From Branchiostoma floridae (lineage: Eukaryota > Chordata > Leptocardii > Amphioxiformes > Branchiostomatidae), in NCBI RefSeq assembly GCF_000003815.2, contig NC_049990.1:15133277-15197276 (forward strand): a stretch of DNA of 64,000 nt. The letters are read 5' to 3'. The translations under genes and the position numbers were made by a program. The notes under the pieces are model-generated. The model was given only the letters and a program-made list of their open reading frames with translations. It ran no database searches and was not told where the DNA came from. Positions 1 to 12,717 of the stretch are shown here, one piece after another. The first letter of the stretch is position 1. Each line of letters starts with the position of its first letter.

Positions 1-127
1 TGACATTCGCATATTCAGACACCAATGGAGATAGACAGACAAAATCGGGGATGAAGACCTAAATTACTGTTATCCTACGCATGCCAGTACCAAACATCGG
101 AATTGATACAGAGCACGAATAAGGTAC

Positions 128-249
128 CTGTAAGAAGATTCATCCTTCTTGACAGGATCCGCCAAATTCTTGTTCCTTCTCTCCTTCTTTTTCATTCTCT
201 TTCTCTTGCTTCTTGACATCGTTGGTTGACTTTCATTGCCCTCGGGATT
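128..249 (-). CDS. Basic exon 3 of the repeat-containing (RNF213-like?) gene
   Basis: Exon-like open stretch bounded by a good acceptor (CTTTCAG before AATCCC) and a donor (ACAG/GTACCT) on the minus strand. It reads NPEGNESQPTMSRSKRKRMK and continues with a Lys/Arg-rich run (KKKERRNKN). It starts in phase 0, matching the phase-0 end of the exon at 435-1718, and leaves two bases for a next exon outside the window. The lysine-rich run after a low-complexity segment resembles the N-terminal region of RNF213-type giant E3 ligases, but basic runs are common and this is only suggestive. No domain is visible. Confidence 0.5.
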
Positions 250-434
250 CTGAAAGACCACAAAGAAGGCTGACATCGTAATGCTGTACATGCTGGCACG
301 ATATTTGGTAATATCAGGGTGCTTCTGAGTGAATCAGAGTGAATGCAGTTGCAGAAATAATACTGAATGCATAATCAAATTGACTTATATCGCACTAGAA
401 ACAACGACATCTGGTGTTGCATGTTGGTACTAAC

Positions 435-1718
435 CTCATTGCTTTGTTGGTTGGGTCTACGTTCCATGTGTTCCACGTGCGCACCTTTTTCTGCTTCGCT
501 AGTATCCTTTCGATTATCATTGTGATTTGAAGACCTTGCCTGTGTGGTATCATGCTCCTCTTTCTCCACTACTGCATCTGCTTGTCCACCGTCAGATGCA
601 GAATCTTGCGTTGGAGTGACTATTCCTGACTTCGATATCTTCTTAATCTCAACATCTTCTCCTTGACCTTCGGTAGGACGACATCCGGATTGCTTCTGGT
701 CTTCATCTGGCTCCTTGTTCTGTTTAAGGTCTTCAGGTGGCAAATGTGCTGACGTGCTGTTTTCACCATCAGTCCCGATGTTTCCCTTCGTTGCTGATTG
801 GTTCACAGATGATGCTTCATCCACTGACGTACTGTTTTCACCACCAGTCCCGATGTTTCCCTTCGTTGCTGATTGGTTCACAGATGATGCTACATCTGAC
901 GTGCTGTTTTCACCACCAGTCCCGATGTTTCCCTTCGTTGCTGATTGGTCCACAGATGATGCTTCATCCTGACGTGCTGTTTTGACCATCAGTCCCGATG
1001 TTTCCCTTCGTTGCTGATTGGTCCACAGATGATGCTTCATCTGACGTGCTGTTTTCACCATCAGTCCCGATGTTTCCCTTCGTTGCTGATTGGTCCACAG
1101 ATGATGCTACATCTGACGTGCTGTTTTCACCATCAGTCCCGATGTTTCCCTTCGTTGCTGATTGGTCCACAGATGATGCTTCATCTGACGTGTTGTTTTC
1201 ACCATCAGTCCCGATGTTTCCCTTCGTTGCTGATTGGTCCACAGATGATGCTACATCTGACGTGCTGTTTTCACCATCAGTCCCGATGTTTCCCTTCGTT
1301 GCTGATTGGTCCACAGATGATGCTACATCTGACGTGCTGTTTTCACCATCAGTCCCGATGTTTCCCTTCGTTGCTGATTGGTCCACAGATGCTGCTTCAT
1401 CTACTGATGACGTACTCTCTAGCTCGCGCGTTGGCGAATCGTTTTGAAGATTGTTATTTGTGCTTTCGCCTTTGAAAACTTGAGGGTATGGCCGAGCCTC
1501 CTTTTCAGGTTCTGTCATTCCAATGGTCACATTTGCCGATGCGCCGTCAGTTTTTGCAGACGATTCTTCGTAAGCTCCAGGTGAAGCATTTGTTCTGGTG
1601 GATGGCTTAACAGTGAGGTGTTGGTCTACCGTGGAGCTGGCCCCATCAACAGAGCTCTCGTCTGAAGAAAGACCTAGATCTGTGGTACTGGTTTCCGTCA
1701 CTGTTGTTTTGCAGTCGC
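435..1718 (-). CDS. Repeat-rich exon 2: nine 24-residue repeats, contains a frameshift
   Basis: Large minus-strand exon. The acceptor is pyrimidine-rich and ends GTAG/GC; the donor is GAG/GTTAGT. It opens with a Ser/Thr-rich acidic stretch, then about nine copies of a 24-residue unit with core SATKGNIGTDGENS, then a hydrophilic tail. No hydrophobic core or known domain is seen, so it is probably an unstructured linker. Entry phase 1 fits the donor of the zinc-ribbon exon at 5803. The reading frame is broken near 969, where one repeat carries CATCCTGACG instead of CATCTGACG or CATCCACTGACG. Upstream repeats read in one frame and downstream repeats in another. The break could be a real null allele, a two-base loss, or an assembly error in near-identical repeats. 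Function unknown; an RNF213-like N-terminal linker is the best guess. Confidence 0.55.
751..1405. repeat. 72-bp tandem repeat, about nine units
   Basis: The core TGACGTGCTGTTTTCACC recurs every 72 or 73-75 bases from 751 to about 1405. Units differ by a few substitutions and by in-frame ACT/CCA additions. The period is a multiple of three and encodes the 24-residue protein repeat on the minus strand. One unit (near 969) has a length that is not a multiple of three. Confidence 0.95.
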
Positions 1719-2584
1719 CTACCGTAAAGGAAAAAGGATATACTACATGTCTGTATACATACATATATATCAACTCGGCACAAAATGTGGAATATGGAAT
1801 ATCAACTCTCACATCACTGTTAAATCACATTTCCGTTGTTTCTGCATTACATTGATTTCAATGTATTATATATCAATAGAAAACATGTGTGATTTCCTTT
1901 CCAGTTGTATCAAATACATTATCGTTGTAAACTCATGGAACGAGCACTAGGCCTGTTTGCTTACGTGAGTGGGTCACACAAAAAATGCCCAAATTTCCCT
2001 GTTTGTGTCAATAATGTATCCTCCGGTTAGTATGGCCGCGGTCAATGATTCATTCAATCCTTTTTTCACGTAACTTTTGACATACAGAACATCGAAGTTT
2101 ATTTTTAAAACATTTGAGTAGATTATACATGTATTTGTCCTTTTAGCTGTTGGGTGACGAAATCAAAGCATGGATGCGCCAAGGAGAACGCCACACTGAC
2201 TGTTGCACCGATAGAGTAATAGTGCTTAGTGGTGGAGGCACAGTATAGTGGGATCGGTATAATCGCAGGGAAAACAGGTTCGTCATCATGAACGCCGATT
2301 TACACAATGCAAGGATCATTATATTGCAAACTACCTCCAGGATGCAGGATTATTGAGTTTTGGGCTCCTGCAGTTCCAAAACTCCACTAGAGGCCCAAAT
2401 TCACACCACGTACTCTCTGTCCAAGGAGCTGCTAGTATCTACCACTAAAAGATCACGATCATATTATGTCCGACGATTTGCGGTGGGAGTCCGACGATTT
2501 GCGATGGAACACCCATGTCAGCCACGCCGCAAGCAACGCTGGTAAGGTTCCAGGGGTAATTCGGCGCAACTTGACCCATTGTCC

Positions 2585-3092
2585 ATCTAGGCCACCTGTT
2601 ACAAAGCGCTGGTACGGCCCACTTGGAATATAGTGCCATCGTCTGGGACCCGCACACCAACAAAGGGATACAGGCGGTGGAGGCCGTCCAGCGCAGGGCC
2701 GCCCGAGTGACCCTTAATGACTTCCTGCAGACTAGCAGCGTGACACAAATGCTCAATGACCTGCAGTGGCGCCCTCTCTCCGAAAGGAGGAGGAACGCCC
2801 GCCTCACCTTCTTCGTTAATAACAGGATTAACATAGATGCAGGGAGCTTGCTCACCAATTCAAGTACCAGCCAGTTTTCGTCCGCACAGACACATACAGA
2901 TTCTCATACTTTTCCAGAACAATTCCGGAGTGGAATTCCCTGCCTGGCGCGGTAGTAAGTGCTCCCACCGTTGAGTGCTTCCGTGCCAGGCAGGAAGGCT
3001 ACCCGCCCTAACCCGGGACCTCAAACCACCCCCCTACTTTTCCCCCTCGCGGTATTATCTGGGGGTATCTATGATGATGATGATAATGATGT
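2585..3092 (+). mobile_element. CR1/L2-like LINE, 3' end of reverse transcriptase ORF, decayed
   Basis: Reads PTLEYSAIVWDPHTN, then VQRRAARVTLNDF, then LQWRPLSERRRNARL. This is the typical C-terminal tail of CR1/L2-type non-LTR reverse transcriptases after the catalytic domain. The frame shifts near 2865; the continuation in another frame reads RFSYFSRTIPEWNSLPGAV, the usual end of this ORF. The element stops in an ATG-type microsatellite (3069-3092), a common LINE 3' end. The catalytic domain is absent, so this is a 5'-truncated dead copy. Confidence 0.85.
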
Positions 3093-3943
3093 TTAGAAAG
3101 CGAGATGTCAAAACCGGAAATTCCATTGCAGCAATCAATGTAACAGGTCACTACCAAGACCATCTCGGACAACATCGAAATGATTGACCTAGAAGCACGC
3201 AAGTCCCATAGAAAGATTAAGGAGGCCATCCACACCCAGCAAGAGGGGGCAAAGCTGAACCGAAATGACTGTTGGAAGCTGCCCAAGTCCTACCTACCCC
3301 TATTCCACAAGTAGGCGGGGGGAGGGGGCAGATGATTTACGAAAGCCTGACCTAGTCTCGTGTACTCTCGCGAGATCAAGGTTATTCTCCATGATCAAGA
3401 TGTGCTGTCAGACAACGAAAAATTTGAGGTATGTACCTTACCCTTAAAAACAGCCATTGCTTGAAGAAAATTTTTCTAGTAATTCACACGCTATATACAT
3501 TGTACGCGTGACGTATAATTAAATTCGCTCGGAAAAATTCCAAATTTGCAGGTGCGTATTGACAGAATTCCATACAGACCTCATATGCACTTAAAATCAT
3601 ACGCATGTGTGAACCCTCTTTAGGGTGCAGTCACACGGGCGTGCATAGCCATAGCAGTTTGAGGTCCGTATTGATATTTTTAATACACAGTCGAACACGC
3701 AACACCAAGGACATTATTGTATATAACGTCCTTAACAATACACACCTCTCACACATCTCGATCGTTTTGCGTCAATTTTAGGTAGGACTACGCAAGCATG
3801 CAAGCAAAGACAGACCACGCAAAACGTATCTACATCAACTTTGTGAAGATACTGGCTGCACTGCTGAAGATCTGCCGAAGGCTATGGAGGATAGGAAAGA
3901 TTGACGAAGAGAGTCATGGCCATCCGTGCAACCAGCACGCCCA

Positions 3944-3975
<32 letters not shown>

Positions 3976-3976
3976 C
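3944..3976. repeat. (ATG)n microsatellite
   Basis: About eleven ATG units ending in ACG, inside the 1.58-kb element. Confidence 0.95.
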
Positions 3977-4610
3977 GCAGGCATACGCGCAGTGCACCTG
4001 GTAGTTTACATGCATACGCGCGTATATTTCATACGTTTATTTGACATTTCTTGCTGAATTCTTTCATACGCAGCTTTGCGCACAGTGAGTATGTCATACG
4101 CATCTGAATCGTTTTGTGTTATATTAGGCACACAGGCATACGCACAATACGTCTGACAGTTTTGGATATTTACAAAACTATCGCGGTGCCATGGTGCTCC
4201 AACGACCCACCAGAAGGTCAAGGAATAGGTGAGGGGAAAACTATCGTATGCGTACGTACGCTGTTGCGAATCTCATACATCATACGCGGTGATACGCTGA
4301 TCTTGCGAAACGAGCTCTGAAAAGCGTTAATATAGCGTGTGTGCAGCAGAGATACAACACACGATGCCGACATGTTGCACGAATTAGTTCGTTTTGTGTT
4401 CGTTCGTTCTGCGATCGGGCATCACATTGTACTTAATAGTAACGTATGACAAGCGCACAAAAAGCGTAGGGATAGCGTACTTGACCAACGCCCGGGATGC
4501 AAGCGAGATTTTGTATCAATATGACGGTTGATTCACATTTCATGCGGCCTATGGTGACAAAAGTCACGCTATGAGATCTGCACAAGCAATAGAAACAGTG
4601 TGATGGAGTA

Positions 4611-4774
4611 GCCTCTATAGCAGGCTCTCTAGGGCCTTTTAGGGCTCATAATACACTTTTGCTGCCCATTTCTTTTTGTAATTGGTCGCTAATTGCTGGC
4701 CTTTTCTGACTGCCGACCCTGCAGGTCATGTATTATGAGCCAAAAAAAGGCCTTAGAGAGCCTGCTATGAAGGC
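4611..4774. mobile_element. Nested palindromic MITE
   Basis: The arms AGCAGGCTCTCTAGGGCC and GGCCTTAGAGAGCCTGCT are inverted repeats that extend to about 45 bases each (GGCTCATAATACA against TGTATTATGAGCC) around a loop of about 70 bases. There is no coding capacity. Confidence 0.75.
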
Positions 4775-5386
4775 TAGTGATGGAACGGGTTTTCTTAATC
4801 AATCAAAAGAAAGCTTTGAATACGCTTGGCATTCGTCAGAAAGGCGTTCAGCATGCGATCGGCATAAGTTGGGTGCGTCCTTAATGCGGTTCGAAGGCGC
4901 CATACATACGCACCTAGTACCTATTCGCAGCAAGAAAAATAGTGCTGCGCACTGAATATACACCTCATACGGAAAATGGATATGATAAAGTCGTAATTCA
5001 TACGCGAGGTGCACGTGACGTATAATAAGATTTATTCCGTATTTCATACGGACCTTATTTTCACTTAAAAATACACACATGTGTAAACCCACCTATACGT
5101 TATATAATTTATAAATTCACAGTGTATTGGTCTACGACTTCTTATTGACAAAATGTAATACAGACCTCATACGGACTTGGATATAGACGCTCGTGTGACT
5201 GCACCCTTAAGTTGACCAAAGCGCGCAGGGATTGGAATGGTCGTCATCACCTCTGCGACTTTATAACTGAACAAGTCGCCGAGCGAGCGCCTAAGATGTC
5301 AAACCAAGAGCGCCAAAAATCTCACAACGGTCGCAGTGGGCGTCAAAAGAGCGCAAAATGGTTGCCGTGAGCACCCAAGGAATGCT

Positions 5387-5414
5387 CAAGGGTCGCAGCT
5401 CGCTGCGACCCTTG
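5387..5414. repeat. Perfect 12-bp stem hairpin
   Basis: CAAGGGTCGCAG, a four-base loop CTCG, then CTGCGACCCTTG. It lies in a stretch (5215-5430) rich in GCGC and TCGCAG words. No tRNA or other RNA family is recognised. Confidence 0.8.
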
Positions 5415-5802
5415 ACAAGCGCTCATAAATTGTCTAAACTGAAGGTCATACAAACTTTATTCTGCAAGAAGTGTATTTGGAATTTTGTTGTCAAATCATT
5501 TTTGTGAATTTTGTTGCCAAATCATTAATTAATTCCAATTGTAATCATCAATAAAATTGAATATCTACACATGCATGAATATGCGTCGTAAGTCAGTGTG
5601 ACTGCAAGGGAATTTTTAAAAAATTGCAAAGTTGTCCCCGTGATGAGTTGCCTACGGGTACAGAGTCTTTCATTCTTATCTTTGATTTTCATGTAATTTG
5701 CATGATTGACATTCTGTGCTATGTTTTGTCACGCACAACAGTACATGCAGATATATGAATATAACGTAGTAGCTAGATTGTTTAAGTTTCACATTCGCTT
5801 AC

Positions 5803-5965
5803 CTTGTCTTGATGAGACACCAGGAGATTTCTGATGTTCCGTTCTGTCTGGGGGTCCTGGTCCTTCTTCTCCCGCGCTGCTCTCCTCCGCATCAACAAGA
5901 GGAACTCCACAGAAAGGACAGAACTTGAACACTTCATGCGTGAGGCTGCACTTGGGGCACTTCAT
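5803..5965 (-). CDS. Zinc-ribbon first coding exon, RNF213-like N-terminus
   Basis: The start ATG at 5965 sits in a strong context (GCCACCATGA). The exon encodes 54 residues and one base before the donor CAAG/GTAAGC. The protein starts MKCPKCSLTHEVFKFCPFCG, a Cys4 zinc ribbon (Cys 3, 6, 16, 19), then an acidic, Pro-rich linker. From family knowledge, RNF213-type AAA+ E3 ligases begin with the same kind of CPxC/FCxxCG ribbon, then long low-complexity and Lys-rich segments, as in the exons to the left. Splice phase 1 here matches exon 2. Many other proteins also begin with such ribbons, so the family is a hypothesis and the exon itself is more certain. Confidence 0.6.
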
Positions 5966-6312
5966 GGTGGCGTGGCAATCCAACTGCGCATTCACGGGCA
6001 AAAACGGAAAGAACTTAATGCAACAAGTGATCAGGACAATCACATCACGAAAACAAAGATTAATCTTAAGCAAGCTGTGGAAAAAAGACTTAATGGCGGG
6101 GAAATATTTCATGAGAGTCTTCAGTTGGAAAGGCCAGTGTAGCAAAGATTTGACCTTTCCGTCACATTTCCGTATTCTGTAAAGTGAATTAAATACAACC
6201 TATATCCTGACATAACTTTTAAGCATCCTTATACACGTCGTGCAGATGAACCCGGTATTGCTGATATACCCAAAATATGTACAGGCTTTGACAGTGATTA
6301 TGCGTTCATAAG
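5966..6312. other. 5' flank of the zinc-ribbon gene
   Basis: AT-rich upstream sequence for the minus-strand gene starting at 5965. I see no clear TATA or CCAAT arrangement, so the 5' UTR and promoter are not resolved. Confidence 0.3.
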
Positions 6313-6788
6313 TATGGATGGGTACCGGTACAGAAAATTCATGTCCAGTTTTTGTTTTATGTATTTCAATTACGGTCCAGGTCCAGAGGATTAGGTCCAG
6401 GTCCGGACCTGAACCTGGATTTAATTCAGTATGCGGGAACTTGTGAATGGACAATACTCAGAACATGGACCATTCTGCTACAAAGAAATCTGTTTGGTGT
6501 AGTACTTGAGTCCCACTGGCGCCTTAAAGCCCTTACTACAAGGCTAACTGCCACTATACGATTGGCTGTAAAACTTGGTGGAAATTACAATAAACTCTAC
6601 TCTACTTGGCTCTTGTTATTTTCTTCAATTTGTCATCCGAAATGTGTGGATTTCTCCTCATATAACCTTTTCATTTTCCAATAGGTCCAACATCCGGTCA
6701 ATTGAATTTTTACCGTCTATTTTTTCCGGACCGGTCCAATAAGGAAAACCCATTTTGTACCGATACGATATACCGGTACCCACCCTAA
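6313..6788. mobile_element. hAT-like MITE, copy A
   Basis: 476-bp element with inverted ends ATGGGTACCGG and CCGGTACCCACC, and internal GGTCCAGGTCCGGACC words. It aligns along its length with the element at 19518-19962, including TACAAAGAAATCTGTTT. No intact ORF. No clear target duplication at this copy. Confidence 0.8.
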
Positions 6789-7119
6789 CAATATTCCTCA
6801 AAAACTATAACATCATTAATAAGTGCATTTCTGCAAAGCAAGAGACCCAGTAGAAGTCTTTTGTGGCATATGCATATTTATCGTATATACCTATATTTGT
6901 TGGAGTTGTCTTTCCTAATATATGTCCATGTATCTTCTAAAAGCTACCCGAACAACAGCCTTTTCTCAAAAGCCTATTTAACATGGCTAAAGGTCCTCTC
7001 TTTTTATGTAAGGTGAAACTTAAATAGAACAGGTACTATCTTTCCAATATCTATTCTTTACCTTCGAACTCACTGAACATAAAAACGCGAGCCCGACGTC
7101 TTAATGTATAGATCAATAA
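6789..7119. other. Non-coding, no recognised feature
   Basis: AT-rich sequence without an ORF or repeat that I recognise. Confidence 0.5.
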
Positions 7120-7672
7120 ATGTCAGAAAATCAAATGTAGTGTTTGTTATTGTGCCCGCATACCTCACATACCCACTTGCCGCTATTCGCGAACATTCCT
7201 GTACGCGCGTTTTAAACATTGTCAATCTGCAGTGGTTTCAACTATGAGAAAACTAAAGTCACTTGATGGCTTATTCCTACCCTGAAGACATAAAAAGACG
7301 TTATCAGAAGTTGACGTCGATGGCGCTGTTTGCCCAAGACTTCGGAGTTATCATAAGTAAACACTGATCTTTGAAGCTTGCATTGCGTTATGCTTGCATA
7401 TAACCCGTGTGTGTTTGTTCGAAAGTTCGCGAACTCCATATACACACACATGGTGTATACATTACTCACTGTCAGCAGATTTCTCGCGCTCAATATCATG
7501 ATAAAATGCCCCAGAAAAAAAAAAAGTCTGGTTCCTAACGACCCCTTACAAAAATGACCCGTTCAAACTAATCAAATAAAAAGATGCCGTGTAAAAATGG
7601 ACTGTTCTCAAAAAGTACCCACTTGCAGAAACGGATGATTCCAACATAAGGGCGAAAAGGGGGCCGTGACAC
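7120..7672. repeat. Left arm of a large imperfect inverted repeat
   Basis: Reverse complement of about 9125-9600. Shared words include ATTTGATTTTCTG, TTCGCGAATA followed by GGCAAGTGGG, GCAAGCTTCAAAGATCAGT, GTTCGCGAACTTTCGAACA and CCCGTTTCTGCAAG. The arms are diverged. The spacer is about 1.45 kb. Confidence 0.75.
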
Positions 7673-9124
7673 AAGAAAATTTTTCGTGCAGGAAACGTTT
7701 CCAAAGTACTAACAAAAACATGAGTGAATGATAGTTTCTCATCATAAACACTACGCGCAAGTTGATATGCCTGTTGCTAAATGCTACTTTAGAAACACAT
7801 AGATAAACACACCTGTTCCCAAATACTAGTACTAAAAAACCCAGTCATATTGGAGGTGAAGGTCCTCTGGACCAGGTGCATATAACAGAATATGCCTTAT
7901 TCTAATAAATACCTTTCTCATGATTGATACAGCGCTAGCAGACACTTCATAATTCATTTGCGGTCAATGGTCTCTCTCATATTGAAATATATAGGTTGCT
8001 TGAGGACATGTGAACACAAAGACAAATATCTGATGTCGAGACTCAAGTATATGCAACAAGACCCAACCCAACCCTTCCAGTCCGAAACAAGTCCAGCTAT
8101 CTTGTTACCACATAATTATGTTAATATCACTGCAGTTTATGATTTGTACCAAACAACGTCTAAAATGTCCATGTAAACCCGTTTTTTCAGGGGGGGGGGG
8201 GCATCGCTAGATGGGGACGAGATCGTTAGTGATTTCGCCACCTGGAGTTTCAAACAACTAGTAATCTCGCGCACACGAGATTTCCCCCCTTCCACCCTCC
8301 ACCCACCCACAATTTAGTGCTAGTGACTTCGCCGCAACCTCTTATTGGTTAGCCCTATTCTGTATACAGTTGTATTAATAAGAAAGTAAGTGACATACTC
8401 TGTATATTCTTCCTTTAATTGCTCCATTTCCGATATAATTCACAGCTGCGGCTGGTCAACCGGCAAGCATATACGTAGTTTTCCTCTAATGTATTAAAAG
8501 AAAAGAAGGGGAGGGGGAGCCTTGTTTTGATGTATATTATGATATATCTTCATTCATTTATGGATTTTCTTGCGCTCTCTGGAGCGTTTGGTTTAGGGAT
8601 GGTGCGTACTTAATACGTTTGCCATGTCCCTCTTGTGCTAAATATAAGCACCAGAAGTTCATGAACACTATCAACAAACACACGGAAGTAACTGTCTTTC
8701 CAACTACAGGCAAAGACACCAGGTACTGTTCTTGAACACTATGAGGAACATTTATGGCCGAAGACATAAATTAATTTTGGCCAAATTTGGTGAACGCGAA
8801 AATTCAAAGCAAAAACAGAGCATCTAGCTATATTTGGACCGTGAAAATCTACCTGTCACATACACACATACATACATATTCATACTTGTTAATACGTTGA
8901 AGCATTCACATAGTTTTGCTTCCACTGTTTTCTGTCTTTCATCAGTTCAATGAGGTCATTATCACATAGACCAGTCTCTGTCTCGGTCTAAGGTAAGGTC
9001 TGTCACATTATATTGGATAGGACTCTGGAACCTAGGAACATTGGCAGGTCTGTGAAAATCGCGAAGCGGTCGCGAGAATATAGGTGGGAAACTCGTAGGA
9101 CGAAATATTTCCTGATGTCTCGGC
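7673..9124. other. Spacer between large inverted arms
   Basis: No coding region recognised. It contains a G-run near 8190 and a C-rich stretch near 8285. Possibly the interior of a dead DNA transposon, but no transposase similarity is visible. Confidence 0.4.
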
Positions 9125-9600
9125 CCCCCTAAAACCTTTATTTTGGAATCACCCGTTTCTGCAAGAGGTTATTTTTACACGGCATTAGTTTGAAGGGGTA
9201 ATTTTTCCTAGGGGTCATTTGGATCCAAGTTATTTTGTTGGGGCATTTTATCATGATTGAGCGCGAGAAATCTGCTGACAGTGAGACATGTATGCACACT
9301 GTGTGCAAATGGAGTTCGCGAACTTTCGAACAAACACGCACTGGTCATATGTAAACACTAACGCAATGCAAGCTTCAAAGATCAGTATTTTGATAACTCC
9401 AAAGACAAACAGAGCTATCGAACCCAATTTTTGAGAACGTCTTTCAGCATTGGAATTGAGCCATCAAGTAGCTTTAGTTTTGTCATGGTTGAGACCACTG
9501 CTTTACATTTTCGCGAATAGGGGCAAGTGGGGATAGGATGTGTGACGTATGCAGGTACCACAACAAGCAATACATTTGATTTTCTGTGTAACTGAAAAAC
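9125..9600. repeat. Right arm of the large inverted repeat
   Basis: Pairs with 7120-7672 in opposite orientation. See that entry for the shared words. Confidence 0.75.
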
Positions 9601-9967
9601 ATAAGACACTACGATTTTGGAACATAAGTGACGTTCGAACGTTCGCCATAGAGTGGCAGGACGTGACCAATAGACACAATGTCATGTAAAATGAATTCAA
9701 GCCTTATTGCCATGATCAATGAACGAAACTTAGCTCCGACATTAGGAGAAAAATCTGAATATTTCAAGATATTGATATTCGTCCTGGCCAAGCAATGTTT
9801 GCTTCTTGAAAATACTTTTTTTTCGTGAACCACGGTTTGAGATTAGAGCTGGTCACTGTGGCGACAGCGACAACCATAGCCGGCTTATAATGCTATTAAA
9901 TATTGTCTAAAAAGCCTGCTATATTTTCATAGTCGTGCAATGTTCAATAATAAAGCGAGTAAGCCTA

Positions 9968-10308
9968 AAGCCCCGGTTACACATAGTCGAACATGGCTCC
10001 CGACTAACAGCCAACCAAGGTTGGCGGTAGGTAGGGAGGAGTCTGGCCAGTTTTAGATTAAAAGTAAAATTTAGCTACCATACTCTCAACATCGTACCAC
10101 TACTGCCTTACTCCCAATCACCAGCCCACCCTATCTAGACCCCCTGTTTGCGGACGAATGTTTTGAAAAATTTCAAAAGATTCGGCTCGCGAAGTCGAAC
10201 ACAAGCCAACCGCATTGACCCACAGCCGACCTAGCTCCCGAACCAATCCCAACCATGGCAGGGGAGAGGTCGTGACGCCATGTTCGGCCATGTGTAACCG
10301 GAGATTAA
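9968..10308. mobile_element. MITE with CCGGTTACACAT ends
   Basis: The left end CCGGTTACACATAGTCGAAC and right end GTTCGGCCATGTGTAACCGG are inverted repeats, continuing into ATGG/CCAT. About 340 bp, no ORF, TAA/TTAA-like flanks. Confidence 0.7.
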
Positions 10309-12232
<1,924 letters not shown>

Positions 12233-12434
12233 TCTATCGTATAGTGGAATTCGTTGTCACCAAGCATAGTAGGGGCATCTTCTCTGGACAGTTTTAAAGA
12301 GCGCTCTCAGATAGATGTGCAAAAGTTAGGTGTGACCGATCGTTCAGTGTAATATAACCAGCTGCTGCTGCACCGCGTGCCTGCAAAGCTGGTGTGTTAC
12401 GCCGAAGGGTGGTTATACCGGCTATATAAAATTA

Positions 12435-12603
12435 ATACAGATACAGATACAGATACGCACACACACACACACATGCACACAGACACACTCACGCTCACAC
12501 TCACGCACACAGACACACACAGACGCACTCACACAGACACCCATAGACACAGATACAAACACACACACACACACACACACTCACACAGACAGACACACAC
12601 AGG

Positions 12604-12654
<51 letters not shown>

Positions 12655-12717
12655 GCACACACACACACTCACACATGCAGACATGCACACAGACACACAT
12701 GCACACACACACACATT
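12435..12717. repeat. Compound CA/CT/GATACA microsatellite
   Basis: (ACAGAT)n, then (CA)n mixed with CACTCA and GACACA words, a long (TC)n tract near 12605-12642, then (CA)n again. Confidence 0.95.

Larger units (their letters stand above)
3623..5206. mobile_element. 1.58-kb non-autonomous DNA transposon with TIRs
   Basis: The left end GGGTGCAGTCACACGGGCGT (3623) and right end ACGCTCGTGTGACTGCACCC (to 5206) are inverted repeats with one mismatch in 20. Further in, GAGGTCCGTATT and its near-inverse also match. The left flank is TTTA and the right flank TTAA, so a TTAA-type (piggyBac-like) duplication with one change is possible. The interior has many CATACG(C) words and no ORF with transposase features. 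A smaller palindromic element (4611-4774) is nested inside. Confidence 0.7.
1719..5802 (-). other. Intron of the zinc-ribbon/repeat gene
   Basis: Inferred intron between the donor CAAG/GTAAGC (exon 5803-5965) and the acceptor at 1719. It holds a LINE fragment near 2.6-3.1 kb, an (ATG)n tract, a 1.6-kb TIR element and a perfect hairpin. I see no exon in 1719-2580. Confidence 0.45.

Noticed and set aside
715-1475. Plus-strand ORFs across the 72-bp repeat
   Set aside because: A repeat whose period is a multiple of three keeps several frames open. The minus-strand frame has splice sites and phase support; the plus-strand frames do not.
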